64,000 nucleotides of DNA from Cryphonectria parasitica EP155. Taxonomy: Eukaryota > Ascomycota > Sordariomycetes > Diaporthales > Cryphonectriaceae. Both the position numbers and the translations under genes were made by a program. The notes beneath the pieces were generated by a model. That model did no database searches. It saw only the letters and a program-made list of their open reading frames with translations, and was not told where the DNA came from. The stretch spans positions 2,294,001 through 2,358,000 of the forward strand of contig NW_024468913.1 in the NCBI RefSeq assembly GCF_011745365.1, in the 5' to 3' direction. The stretch's first letter is position 1. Every line of letters starts with the position of its first letter. This document shows, in pieces, positions 12,521 to 24,767 of the stretch.

Positions 12521-12545
12521 CATGCGATGCCCCTTGCATCGCATG
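12521..12545. repeat. Perfect 10-bp hairpin with 5-nt loop
   Basis: CATGCGATGC (12521-12530) and GCATCGCATG (12536-12545) are exact reverse complements around the loop CCCTT. Flanking GCATGC/ATGCATGC repeats (12505-12520 and 12548-12556) could extend the structure. Confidence 0.7.
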
Positions 12546-13988
12546 AGATGCATGCAGTTAGTTTGTAAAGAAAATGCGGCTCAATGGCTACCGCGCCAGC
12601 CATTCAAGCATAATAGATGATGCAACCCCTCAGGGGCCGGTGAGAGGACTATTATCACCTTGCAAGAATGCTTAGCGCACCAACTGCAAGTTCAACTAGT
12701 AATCGCATCGGGAGAATGCGTGCCTCCTCATTGATCCAATGCACCGCAAAGCCGCACCGCGGATATGGAATCGGTGGGGGCCAATTTGAGTATGTGGCTG
12801 TTGCTGCTTGCTGGATCCGCAGAGACGCCCCGAGGGAGGGTATAGCAGGTAGTCGTCCGCACCGTCCGGTGTTTCTTCAGGTAAATCCTATTCAAAGAGT
12901 AATTAGCACATATCTATGACGATATCCCAGGGTGAGCATGATGTATAAGAAGAAGACAGTAGGTGAGGCCGGGCGACGAAGAGGGTGGATTTAGACCTCA
13001 CCAGTGCAGGTGCAGGTGCAGGGCATGAAATTAAATCTACCATGGACTTCACATGAGCATGTACAGAAGTACTGCATCCACGTTCCATACTTTGGATCGT
13101 TCAGGTGACTTCACCGCGCAGCAAATAAGCAAAAAAAAACCACACATTTTACCAGGGACAGTAGGTCATCCCTGGGCCATGCAGTACACCAGGCCAGCAA
13201 GTTACAATATGCCAAACGGGACAGGAATACCAAGGGCAACTCCAGTCCGTGGTCTCAAAAACGCGTAATAGTACACAGTAGTAACGATGATCGACCTCGC
13301 CTGTGGGGGCTTGACTGACATTAAAAGGGATCCTGCGCGACTGATGTCTACCCGGTTTCTGCAGGCAAGGTGCGCTATGAAATGTCGATACGGGTAGGCG
13401 GCATGCTGCGACTGGCGAGACTAACGAGATGAAGTACTGAAGACCGGATTCTAGCGAATCGCTGGTGAAGCAGCCTGGCTCAAGCAGGAAGACAAGTCCG
13501 AGCTGGCTCCAGCGGGAGCGCGAGTTCGGAGGAAAGGATTCCCGTACCTACGTACGTACGTATGTAGTAATGTCAGGTCACGCTAGGCCAGTCCAACATG
13601 AACGCAGACGACATCACGATCGGAGAGTAGAAATAAGGTGGCCACTGATGAGCAGAGCACATCGGATTTGACAGTTGACGCAACGTAGTTTAGCTGCGCA
13701 AGCCAGGTGAGGGTCCCGCTGTATTGAGGATGGACAAGGTGAAAGGTCTGATAAATGAGCATGGCTGTGGAGATGAGCCGGGGTTTTGTTTTCACAATCA
13801 TGAAGAGGAGGTCCAAAGTTTATGTAATGAGGCAAGTGCTTCTTGCACAGACCCACCCAGACAACACCAACCAATCAATCTGACAGGGTCTCCCCAAGCT
13901 GACAGACAGGGGTGCCCACGTTCGATATCCCTGGACAGAACGAAGCTCCAGTCAAGCTTAGTCCATCAACCACTTGAATCTCAATAAT

Positions 13989-14014
13989 ACACACACACTC
14001 TCTCTCTCTCTCTC
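13989..14014. repeat. Compound (AC)n(CT)n microsatellite
   Basis: About 5 AC units run into about 8 CT units in non-coding DNA. Confidence 0.9.
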
Positions 14015-16411
14015 CGGTGGACTCACAATTGGCAATGATGAAGGTCAAAGGACTTCTGCACTGTCAGTGCTTCGTTTCCGCTTATCATCACCCATCATCA
14101 GGTTCCGTGCAGATATCCCGACCATCAAGGCCCCGCCATGGTGATGGCTTCCCGGATAACCTTCCTCCTCAGTCATGCCTAGACGTTGTTCCGATATGCT
14201 GAGCCTGGGGGATATGGCATAGTCTGCCGGCCTGCGTGCCTCAAAGGGACCGAGGTGCCGTCAGCTGGTCAGCCATTGCTCGCTCTGAAATGCTAGTACA
14301 CTGCACGGATACTAGGAACCACCCCCCCCCCCCTTTTCGCCCTCACTTACGAGGATCGACCTCGTTGGTTCGGGTCGGATTCCGCTGAGCAAGGCACCAT
14401 GGAGAGCAACTTGTCGATTTGGTCTCAACCGACCGCCTTCACCTCTCTGACTGAGCAAACCTGGTGCCACATTCCGGGCTAGGGTTATTCACCCACCTGC
14501 TGGACCAACGGGGTGTCCAGGCGCCGCAGCTCCATCACCGGATGGCAAGCAGCGCATGAAATTCGCGTTACAAAAATACGGATGGCATGTTCCACAACGT
14601 CACGGATGTATGCTGCACTGCATATACCGAGCACCAGTGCGGCCTGCACAAGCTAACATCTCCCAGCGGCAGATTGGCCACTCAACCACCTCACTTGGTT
14701 TAAGAGAAGCATACATTCGCCTTGTGCCACCTCTTGTGCTTCTATCCTGTGCAGGGCCCAAGAAAACGTGTTCACTTGCCATGACTAGCCCTTAGTCTTG
14801 CCGACTCGGCCAATTAAGACGACATCAAATGCCTCTTGTCAGAGGATCACTCCTCATTTGGAATTTGCGGGTCTTGTGTGGCAGCAAAAGGAACCGTCAT
14901 AATCCTGGCTGATAAGACGTCCTCACGCTCTATCCACTCGGTCTTTTCGCCGGGTTCCCACAAAGATGCTGGTCCACGCCGTGTCTCTACTGGAAAATAG
15001 GACAGCGACAAACGTATTCAAGCGATTCATGAGGAATCCTCACGCTTGAGGGGTTCTTTCTCAGCTTGTGACCCAGCCCACATGCTTTTCGAAACTCACA
15101 GGCCCACCAGCTGGATTGCAATTGCGACAACGTACCAACGGTTGCGAAATTGCCAGGGGATGTTATGACGGATCCATCCCGTTGGCCAAAGGATGTGTTG
15201 GTCGTGTCGACTAGTCTCTAATTCCAGCGTCTGGGCTTACGCCTTTCTTCCCTAAGTGCCCCTCGTCAAGAAATCTGGTCCAGCGTCGATGTGATGCACG
15301 ACATCGTTCTGCGTGGGGCTCTACCAAAGTACCTCGTTCATGTTCAGATGGATAGCGAGGTGGTATGCCAACCACGCTTGCACAAGTCCAAGCATGTCAA
15401 TGGACCGTGTATCGCATACTTCAAGTGACGGGCTAACCGCTTCAATGGGAGTTGGCTTCAGGAATTTGCTTTTCCTTGCCGACCTCCCCTCCCGCACTGG
15501 TGAAATTGGCAGACGACGACACCCCCAAGTAAATATTATACCGACTTTGTCTTCAACAACTGTAATGTCTGAAGGATAGCATCCAAAATCAATGCCGTGG
15601 GCTTAACATCAGGTGTGGATCAAGTACTGAGGCGTGTTCCTGACCTTGTGATATCATGGGAGGAGGCGGAACCAGCAACAAAACATGATTATGCGTGTAC
15701 CTTCTGTAAGTTCCCTGCGTCCGGCGGTATGGTTCCCCACTCCGTATGTGCTCATTCTTGACAAACAGCTGCAGGGAAAGCGGCCTCAAGGTGAACCACG
15801 GCATGTGGAGCTGATGGAGGTTGAAAAGTTGATGGCAACGAGTTTGCGGCAGGTTCCAGGATATGATACTTTCCCGAAAGGTTCCTGGCATCAGCAGGGG
15901 AGCTTTGGCCGAATCCACTAACCAGTGGACCATTCCGTGCACCGGCATATATCGATGCGTGGACAAGGGCCACCGGCCAGACCAACCGCTGTGCCGCTGC
16001 GGCCCGTGTAAGTTGCTCCCTTGGGAGGTCTATGTACAGCCTTCGACCAACAAGTACTTGCGAAGTATTACAACCCCCGGGCCCAACGAAACAACCTTGC
16101 TGTTATGGCCTGCGGCTGTCCTCTGAGATGTGTAGACAACCTGTATGCAGCCTTGAGGTCCAATCCCCCCTCCCCCCCCCCCCAAAAAAAAAAGAGTTCG
16201 TGACGTACCGAGCCTAGGTGCACCAACGGCCAACCGAGAACATTGATGGGAACCCTTGGCATCGAGGTCACTGGCTCTCATGGACCACCACCACCTCTGG
16301 TGGGTTCCAGAGCACCACGACGGAGACACCACTTCTTCCACCTCTACTTTGCAAGTGCACACCCTCTGACCAGAGGCTCACGTTGGCCTTTCTGATGGTA
16401 CCATGCAGACA

Positions 16412-16417
16412 TATAAA
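16412..16417 (+). promoter_or_regulatory. TATA box of the small cysteine-containing gene
   Basis: TATAAA is followed by a CA/CT-rich leader of about 290 nt leading to the ATG at 16707. This layout is typical of strongly expressed fungal genes and is part of the reason the tiny frame downstream is taken seriously. Confidence 0.5.
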
Positions 16418-16706
16418 GCAGCCACCATCTTCCCGTCTTTTCTGGCTTGCAGTTGAGCATCACCACCATCAATCTTCCATTTCTTTGAGATCTTCGATCA
16501 CCAGCAGCAAGAATTAGCCCCAACACACTGCCTACACAGCTACCAACAAGGCTTTAGAACTCTTTACACGCTTGGTCACTTTGTTTTTCACGGTTGGTCT
16601 TGATCCGCCAGGCCATTTTATCATCCGCCACCCCCTTCCCCCTGTCGCACTCTTGACTTCCAACCCCTATCAAACAGAGCACCGTTCTCAAACAAGACCA
16701 TTCATC

Positions 16707-16856
16707 ATGTGCAAGATCGTGCGCATTGTTTACTCCTGCGGCAACGTGATCAGCCTGCCGTACCGCACTTCTGGCTGCGACGGCCGCTGCACGAACCCTG
16801 TTGTCGAGGTAGACCGCCGTTCATACCCTTGCGACGACATGAACCACCCCCATTAA
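16707..16856 (+). CDS. Small cysteine-containing protein (49 aa), function unknown
   Basis: The ATG lies in the context TTCATC-ATG-TGC and opens a 49-residue frame beginning MCKIVRIVYSCG, with cysteines at 2, 11, 24, 28 and 42. The motif YRTS-x-C-x3-C-x2-P (residues 19-31) resembles a group of short fungal proteins starting MC.IV...SCG; I know of no function. It has no signal peptide, so the cysteines more likely bind metal or act inside the cell than form secreted disulfides. A TATA box and long leader precede it. A segment with ideal intron signals (donor GTAAGC at 16909, branch GCTAAT, acceptor TAG at 16960) lies just past the stop, so the gene may have a 3' UTR intron, or the C-terminus given here may be wrong. 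Confidence 0.5.
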   Translation: MCKIVRIVYSCGNVISLPYRTSGCDGRCTNPVVEVDRRSYPCDDMNHPH

Positions 16857-16908
16857 CGGGGACCACATATCCTTCGCCAAGTCCAGCGGAGAATTCTCCT
16901 TCAACTCT

Positions 16909-16960
16909 GTAAGCACTTGAAGCGTGTCATTGTTCGGCATGTGGCCCCAAGCTAATCTAG
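16909..16960 (+). other. Intron-like segment downstream of the small cysteine gene
   Basis: A 52-bp stretch begins with GTAAGC, has GCTAATC nine to three bases before its end, and finishes with TAG. These are good fungal intron signals at a typical length. It starts 52 nt after the stop codon at 16854-16856. Confidence 0.45.
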
Positions 16961-19321
16961 CAGCTCGTCTGCAGTGCACCAACCAGTCTTGTCAACACAG
17001 CATTTAGAACCGACGCGTGACGAGCAATCGTCGTTCGAATTTCGTCCTACAGTGGATTGCGCAAGCTTTCTCGTGAATTCTACAAAGAAAGGGAAATAAT
17101 ATTCGATCATGTTGATGGGATGAAACAGGGGAGGAGTTTGTACTTTGGCCATGTCTCATTCCCTTCTGGACACCAGGTCGTCCTGCGAACAGCGCTGTGT
17201 GGGATGACCTGGAGAAAAAGAGGCATACACTCATTCGAGACGCTGGATTTTCCCTTTGTTCATGTTTTTGTACCTGACTGATTGTTTTATCCTTTCTGTT
17301 CTTTTGTCACGTGGCATTTTCTTTTCTTCTTGATTTCGAACGTTTCAAGGTTGTCCTTGCACACATAATGCTCCATAGATAGACCACATCCTCGTTCATC
17401 ACAACAAATACAACCACTGTATTTTTCTTCTTGCCCACTTTCCCTCCCTTCCTAGCCAGGAAAAAGAGAAGCCTTCGAAATCGTCTCCTCGTGACATCAC
17501 CAACGGGCAACCTCCCCCGACGCAAAATCTCCCTCCTTCAGCAAACAGACAACCAATGCTCTGCCTAGAACTCGTTCAAGAGTTCACTGCGTGGCTGTAA
17601 CGAGGCTGATCAACGACGTTGCAACAAGGCGGTCGCAGGACAAGCGGCCCAAGCGGTTGGTGTGGGGTCGTTCGCCCGAGGGTGTAGGCAAATGAGAGGA
17701 TGGGAAAAGGCTGTACTGTAAGCCAGAGCACCACCAACCAGCATCTTATCTGACCTCTCCTAACTGCTTGCGAGGAATTTTTAGAATGTAAAAAAGCGTT
17801 CCAAATGAAAGATTATTCCGCTACGTGATGCGTGGTACTCAATGCTGCTCCTGGAGTGGACGGTCAAATTTTGGGCCTCGTTGAACAAGGGGGGGGGGAG
17901 AACTATATAGGATCGGACCGTCGGGAAGGATGCAGGGGTGTAAATAATTATTCTTTGTTATATTTCGTGACTGAATGAGACTCTGACCATCCAAGATCCC
18001 CCTATATATCTTTTTTATCCCTCCCCCTTCTCTTCCTTTGCCTTCCAAAAAAAGAAAATGGGTGTATGAAAACAACGCGTACCGAACAGGTAGGGAACGA
18101 AAAAGGAAGGGGGGGGGGGGGTTAGGCACTGTAGGGCAACGCAGAGAGTACAGAGGAGGATGGCAGTTGTGTCGGACATCCCTGTGCTGCTGGAGGCTGT
18201 GGTACAGTTCGAGCATCGTCATAGCGTGTCAACTCGTGTGGAGGCGTGCATCCGTTGTCGTGGCGGGGACCCAGCCGTCACCAGAATCCATGTTCTCCAC
18301 ATTGAAGAAGAACACAAGTGAAGGTTGAAATCAATTAAGATTAGGAAAGAGGGGGAAACCAGGAAAGGACCTACCATAATGTCGTTCTCTTTGGCTTGAG
18401 TTTGTTCCGTCTTGGGACATCACGGAATTTTGATACTGTTCCTTTTTCACTTGTCACATATCATTGCATATAATACAGTAAGCATCTGTTAGTTCTGATC
18501 TATAATTCTGGCCCCCATAGGGCAGAAGTGGGTCCAGCAGGATTTCTTACAGAGGTATAGTACCAAAATGACCCTTCCCCTGACACTGGTGGCCCCCATC
18601 GCTTTCCAGGGGGGGCCTGTCCTGTCCTGCCGTCACCGCAGCCTCTCTCCTCTCCATTCTAATGCCGGAAAACAGACGACGAGGCAGGAGATTTTGATGC
18701 GTATAACTATCCCACCTTCTTCACCTTGTATCTGTGGACTCAACTTCCTCTACATTCTACCTGATCACCTCACTGCCCCCCCCCCCCTCTCGTCCATATC
18801 CCACAGCCCACGATGCTCATCGAGTGGACTGTAGAGATGAGATGACGAATTGCTCTAGCCCCCCCCCCCCCTCTACACCGGCATTGACCCACATAGCAAC
18901 TACATCATGTGATGACAATGAGGGGAGCAGGGGAGGAAGAGGACCTTTTTCCTTTTATCCGAGGGGGGGGGGGTGAGTGGATTTTTATCGCCTTTTCTCT
19001 TCCTTCTGAAGGATCTAGCGTGCAGGAACCAACTTCACAAAAGTTCTCGAAGCGGAGACCCTGTTATGATGATGTTCGCGGGGCGGCACGGAAACAAAGC
19101 CGCTTCGGCCGTGCGCCTTGACAGTGGATGAGGGGATTGCTTCGAGATCGAGCTATCCATGGGGTGAGGCGGAGGTTGAGACGACCTTGATCTTTTCCCT
19201 CTTTTTTTCTTTCTTTTTATCTGTTTTTCCCCCCACTTCTCTTTTCTCTCTCTCCTTAACACATACACACGTTAATACGCATTTGGAACAGAGAAGGTTG
19301 GAAGGATGACCCTTCTCCCGG

Positions 19322-19394
19322 CCCCCCCCCCCCTCTCTCTCTCTCTCTCAAAAAAAAAAAAAAACCAAAAAACCAAAAAAACCAAAAAAAACCC
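19322..19394. repeat. Composite low-complexity tract C(n)(CT)n A(n)(CCAAAAAA)n
   Basis: A C run, then about 8 CT units, then a 14-base A run, then CCAAAAAA-like units in direct succession. Confidence 0.9.
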
Positions 19395-20852
19395 TCCATC
19401 CGCCAAACACGGTACATTTATCAAACAAGCGTAACCTCAAAACCTGCAGACAACCGCTGTCATATCTGACAGCATGTGCTGCCCGACCCTGTAAATGACC
19501 CTGCACAAATTGCCACATGGCATGACAGCATCTCATGCGCGCCAAACAGAGAAGGGGTGGGAAGGTAAAGACGGTGTGGGCGGTTCACGACATTCCGTGA
19601 AGAACGTGTCACGGACACTCGTATGTAGGTATGCATATAAGCTTGTGTATGTGTCTCAAGGGCAACGTAGAGTAGACGGGTAGATGCGCCTGCTATGAGA
19701 GACAAGTCGCCTTGCGTCTTCCTTCATGTGTCCGTTGCTTTCCTTCTTTCCTTTTTTATTTTTTTTATTTTTTTTAATCTTTCTTCCTACGCTCTTCGGG
19801 GCCGCTGTGGACACCAGGTGAGCGATAGAGAGACGACGCGTAAAGGAACAATAATGACCACATCCTCTCCGTATTCGGAACCGAAAGCAAGTTTCTGGTG
19901 ACCGAGAAAGTAACAATTCATTACGGTAGACGGCTTTCTATAGTCAAGGGTACCCCCATCGTGCCCCATCTGTCAACGGTACACTATGCCGCCAACCGTT
20001 CTCCTTACTTGCATCCCCAGGGCCAGATGCTGCAGAAGAAAGCCCCAGCCAGGATGAAGCCTGAAATACTTGAGCCCATGTTTTGTGCATTGCGTCTCTA
20101 CTAAGTAATTACGTGCTAGTCGATCGTTGGGGAAAGAAAGAAAAAAAAAGGGGGCCATCTAGTGGACTGATTTACGACGGCGACGACGACGACGGCAACG
20201 ACCAAGCTCATAGGTGGGGGGCTCCACGCTCACAAACGGCCGTTAACCCCCCCCTCCCCCCAAAATGAGGATACAGAGTTACGTTTGTGTAGGTGTGGGC
20301 TTGTGTTTGTGATCACAGACGTCGCTTGGACTGCAAAAGTTCGAACCAGGAAGGGCAGATGATCGGACTGACATGGCAGCGGTCAACCTTGCATGCACTG
20401 ATCGTTCCTTTGCCCACACGAGATTGTACACCGAGTCCCAACTCTGAATCTGCCTCGCTATTGAGGGCGAGATGCGACTCTTATCCCCAACATCAATCAC
20501 CATCTACGCCTGAGATTTTGAGATGCTCGTCATTTACTCACCCAGTACGGCAGGAAATGAGATTTCTGTGAGCCCCCTTGACACAGTATTGACCTAAAGC
20601 CATAGGAATGGAAATTCGAGTTGATCTACAGGGCCGACAGGACGGAACTGCTGGCAAACGCCGGTCAGCGCGGTGAGTCGAGATGGTAGCCGCACACCTC
20701 TCGCCCTCTTATGCTCTGCATGTGACGCCAGTCCTAACTAGGCATTGAAATTGCAACTTTTGCTTGATCACCCCTGCACCGCTCGAGATGCTCCGGTTCC
20801 CCTCTCGCCCTTGTCTCTTTCTCTCTCTCTGCTCTGTCCCTCCATCCTTCAA

Positions 20853-20877
20853 TTTTTTTTTTTTTTTTTTTTTTTTT
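20853..20877. repeat. 25-base poly-T tract
   Basis: An uninterrupted T run in non-coding DNA. On the minus strand it is poly-A and could be the scar of a retroposed transcript, but no target-site duplication was seen. Confidence 0.9.
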
Positions 20878-23800
20878 CACGAATGCAATCATAGCCCCTT
20901 GACTCATACCCAAGTCGAGCAGAAGCAAGATACTATACTATTCAAGTCTGGATTTCCGTCAGACATTTTGACACATATCGCAGGCCAAACAAAGGCTGCT
21001 GTCATGGAGAAGGTTACATGTTATCCCAGCCCCTAAACCCATCCGCACCATGTGGCATCAATCGCGTGCCCTAGCAGGCTCAGCAACCAGCAAAAGGAAA
21101 GGAACCAACCAGCAAATATCTGGCTAGCGTACACTTCCAACAAGTACAGTACTTCATGCGTCCCTGTTATGGCTGGAGTGGGCTCTTCCCCAACACGTCG
21201 TTACTAGCTGCCCTAAATGCTACTGCAGCACTGCTCACTGCGTCCATCATCACATCGTCCCAAGCACGATCAGGTCTGCAAAGCCTATTTGTCCGTCGTG
21301 GAATAAAGATCTTAAACCAGACAGGGGAAGACAAACGTGCGTGCAGGGTAGACAGACAGGCTCTCCACATGCAAGTATACATACTAGTTCTGCAATGGAC
21401 GTCGGCGGCTATTTCAGAGGGTAGTATCCCTTAGCAACCCCACCTGATTGGGTGTGTTTTCCCTCGAGCCCCGCCTGCAGGCCCGATCTTGAAGCCATCG
21501 CGCCTATGAGAAATGTCAAAACCCTAGTCGCATATACAGAAAACCGTGGGGCGATGCTACAGTACCGTGTGTACCTCTCAAGGCTGAAAATCAATCACCT
21601 GCCCCCCTGTTCCAGGTTCAAGGCCTGTGCAACCCAAATCGACCCTCTTTACTCGCTTGCCGGGCCCAATCCCCTGCTTGCTGTCAGCACTGTAACCGGA
21701 CCTCGCTCGATGGCTACTGTGACTCCACGTTGGCGTGCTGCTTTCATCTAATGTATGCAGGACGTAGAAAGAGAGGGGGGCTTGGAAGCTATCATGCACC
21801 AACCAACCGCGCCAGCCGACTGACCGCTGAGAAGCGCTGTGCATTGAGCATAGCATTGGACGCACGTTAAGTGCGCAGATTGTGTAGTATGAGAGCGAGT
21901 GAGCTCGTGAGTAGACCCTCCCAGATGACATCGTCACCTCCAAGAGACGAAGACGACTCCACACATGCACGCACATCTGAAAGATCAGATGAGAGCATCA
22001 TCCTTGCTTCGAGAGGAAAATATCATCCACATGCGAGGGGCTTCGGACCCTGCACCGTCACCTTCCGAGATACATTCTCTGAGTCCTTTTGTCCTCGTCC
22101 CTGGTTGTGTGGTGGAGCACATTACGAGCCCGAGGGTTCCACTGCGGCCAACAACGAACACTAACGATACAGCGCGGAAGGAAGGCGAGCGAAATCTGCA
22201 CATACTCGTCGCGCAGGTGGAAGACGGCCGGTGAGCTTTGGCATTATACGAAAACTCCAAAGCTACATCCGCATCCGCGCCGCGCGGATCCTGGGCAGAC
22301 AGCCTGGCGAGTCTCGTCATCCGGCCGTAAGACAAAGCACACCGAGCCAGCGCAGACACTCGGTCGTTCGCCTTAGAACCACTCACAGGCTCGTCTGGGA
22401 AGGGCACCAAGAGAAAGATGTGTATTATCCCCGCGCCTCTGTACAAGCGACTGACCTAGCCGTGGGTGAGGTTACGAGAAGACCTCACCCAATGGTATCT
22501 CGGGGCTTCTATGGTTTCGATTGGGTAGTTTTGCTCCAGCGCCCATCTTACCACTTCCCCACGGTCACAGGAGCCTGACCGCACGCGAGACCAATTTTGT
22601 GGCCCAGCCCTCCAGACAGGAGAATCAGCCTAATCGGTAACGAGGAGGAGCCAGGGAAAAGGACGGGCAGCGGCAGGATCTTGAGTACAGACATGAATAT
22701 CGGTCTGTCAGGCGGCAAATTCGTCTGCCGGCAGTCGAGTTCTCCGTTGTCCTATCTGCGGAAGGGCTGCAGGAACTTCTAGTGCATGTCGAGCTGCCAG
22801 TGCTCGCATCGCTACCAATATCGTCGCCTCTCCCTCTGTTGAAGAGTACAGTTGAGCATCTGGTATTCACAGTATCTTGCCCGTATAGTGAATGGAGCGG
22901 TGGAGGAGAGAAATCTGCGTGCTCAGTAGCAGTGGGGCTGCCAGCCTGTACTGGACGATAGTCTGACCAGACTGGTTCATCCAGACCAAGCAGGATTCTG
23001 TAGCTGTCGTGAGTGAGGTTAAAGATGGGCATATCGCAAGACGCCACCACACATGTCAAGAATAGGAAGGAGAATGGCCCCGGCAGATCAAGTCCAAATC
23101 CTCTAAGATGATGAATGAAGGGTTGGACACCCACTTCAAGACCCTGACGGCGTTTGTGACCATGGCTCGGCTTGCTGTGGAAGTGCTGGTCTCTCTCCTG
23201 CGTCCACCCTGCTTTTAGGACTCTCCAAGGAGACACATGACCGGATCAGAAGGGTGACCTGGCTCGTCGCCACGAATTCCCCTTTTCGGCACGAGAGGGT
23301 GTACAGCAGATGCAGGCGGTGTGCATGTCAATCACCAACAGCTTCATCTCAGGGTGCCCGTCGCCAATCGCTTCAAACCTTCCCTCCACTCCCTTTCCCG
23401 GCTGACACAACCCACCCGCCATCTTCTGCCATGCAGGCGCTCATCGCTTGCTTGGGGTGGTCTGACAGGAAGATCGCGCGCTCGTAGTGGGATCAGGTGA
23501 GTCTGTCATCGAATAGGAATTGGTATAGATGGAAATGAGTGCGAGGTGGAAGCGTGGTCAGCATACATAGTACAGCCAAGATTTCTTAAAGTGACACACA
23601 ATGACAGGCCAACCCTCGTGCCTGTGCTGAACATCCCAATCAGCAACTCATGAGCCAGCAGCTGGAAGAGCCAGCGCCATGACGAGCAGTTGTGCCGTGG
23701 ACTTTGGGTTTGGAATGCAAGATCGCTAGTTTCGAAATGGTTGAGAATGAGAAGGAGGTGGTGGAGGAGGAGGAGGGTGCAAATTGGCCTGAAAACATTC

Positions 23801-24767
23801 CTCTTTATACACTGTCGACCCTTGTGATTGCTCTTTCCCACGCAAAACAAACCACCCACTCCCATCCAGAAGACCCTTTAGTAGTTTCCACAAAACTGCT
23901 CAGGAGTCAACCGCGATACCCAACCCAAGGACGTGCTCAATCAAAATCTCCCCCCAATTATGCTCTGGGTTCGTCAAGGCTGGCTGCCCCAAAGACACAC
24001 TTGGCCACATCACCACGGTGTACATGCCAGACACGCAACACATTGATCTCATCACAGTGATCATATTGGAGGCTATGGTAAAAAAGTAGCTGCCGACTAT
24101 GCACCAATTCCCATTTCATTTCGTCTCAAGCCTCAAGCCTGCCTCGCCAACCATGGCTGTCTCTCTTTTCCACCGTGTCAATCTGCGTTTCAATCTGTGT
24201 CACTGTGCCTGTTCTGGCCCACTTCCTCTCAAGTAACAAAGAAACAAAACGGGAAGAAAACAACACCAAGCAGCCAGCATGAAAAGTCTCCCCGACGTGT
24301 ATTTGGTACGACCATTAATTTGTTTGGTATCTTTTTTGTTTTGTTCGTTCTCTTGTAGTTGCCCTTGCTCGTCAAATCTTCTTCATCTTGGAGGTTAGCA
24401 TTTGGGACAATCTGGTGCCCTTTTCAATGTGATCCTCGTCTAGGAAAAATGATTGCCACACACCGCCACCAATCTAACAATGCGCAGTCCGGAACCTGTT
24501 TAGCCTGGTTCAAAGCATTTTCATCGACCCTCCTTTCCTTGTTTATTTTGTCTTTTTCTTTCTTTTTTCTTTCCAGTTGACATCGGGGGATGGTGGAGAA
24601 GGGGAGAACTGTGAGTTTGACCCCTTTCCGAGCCTTCCGTGGTATGTGCAGTATTCAATCCATTTCACATGCCCAATCAATTGTTCGAGGGGGAGGTAGG
24701 GGAGCTAGAACAGTTGAAGTCAGTGACTCGTACCAACAAGGAAGAGAGGGTGTGTGGATATGACTCA

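Larger units (their letters stand above)
7594..16411. other. Gene desert, left half
   Basis: Nearly 9 kb with no supported gene on either strand. Open frames reach at most about 183 codons and show no motif, no family resemblance and no consistent splice signals. Visible structure includes a 12-nt direct repeat near 8069-8105, a palindrome at 9702-9719, G and C runs (10771-10780, 14322-14333, 16172-16183), a hairpin at 12521-12545, ACGT repeats near 13545-13565 and an AC/CT microsatellite at 13989-14014. Base composition looks ordinary, not AT-rich as in centromeric or heavily RIP-mutated DNA. The right end is the probable promoter of the gene at 16707. Confidence 0.6.
16961..24767. other. 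Gene desert, right half
   Basis: About 7.8 kb without a supported gene. The longest open frame (203 codons, minus, 22625-23236) has no recognisable motif and scattered Ser/Arg/Pro content typical of chance frames. Simple sequence is frequent: G runs at 17889-17898, 18109-18121 and about 18962-18972, C runs near 18778, 18860 and 19322, a composite C/CT/A tract at 19322-19394, and a 25-base T run at 20853-20877. The last kilobase is the 3' flank of RPB1. Confidence 0.6.

Noticed and set aside
22625..23236. Minus-strand frame of 203 codons
   Set aside because: No recognisable domain, and the residue mix is typical of a chance frame.
23271..23295. GAATTC close to TTCGGCACGAG, resembling a cDNA-library adaptor
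   Set aside because: The two parts are not adjacent as in the adaptor, and a similar TCGGCACGAGA occurs again near 53212 in a different context, so chance is more likely than contamination.
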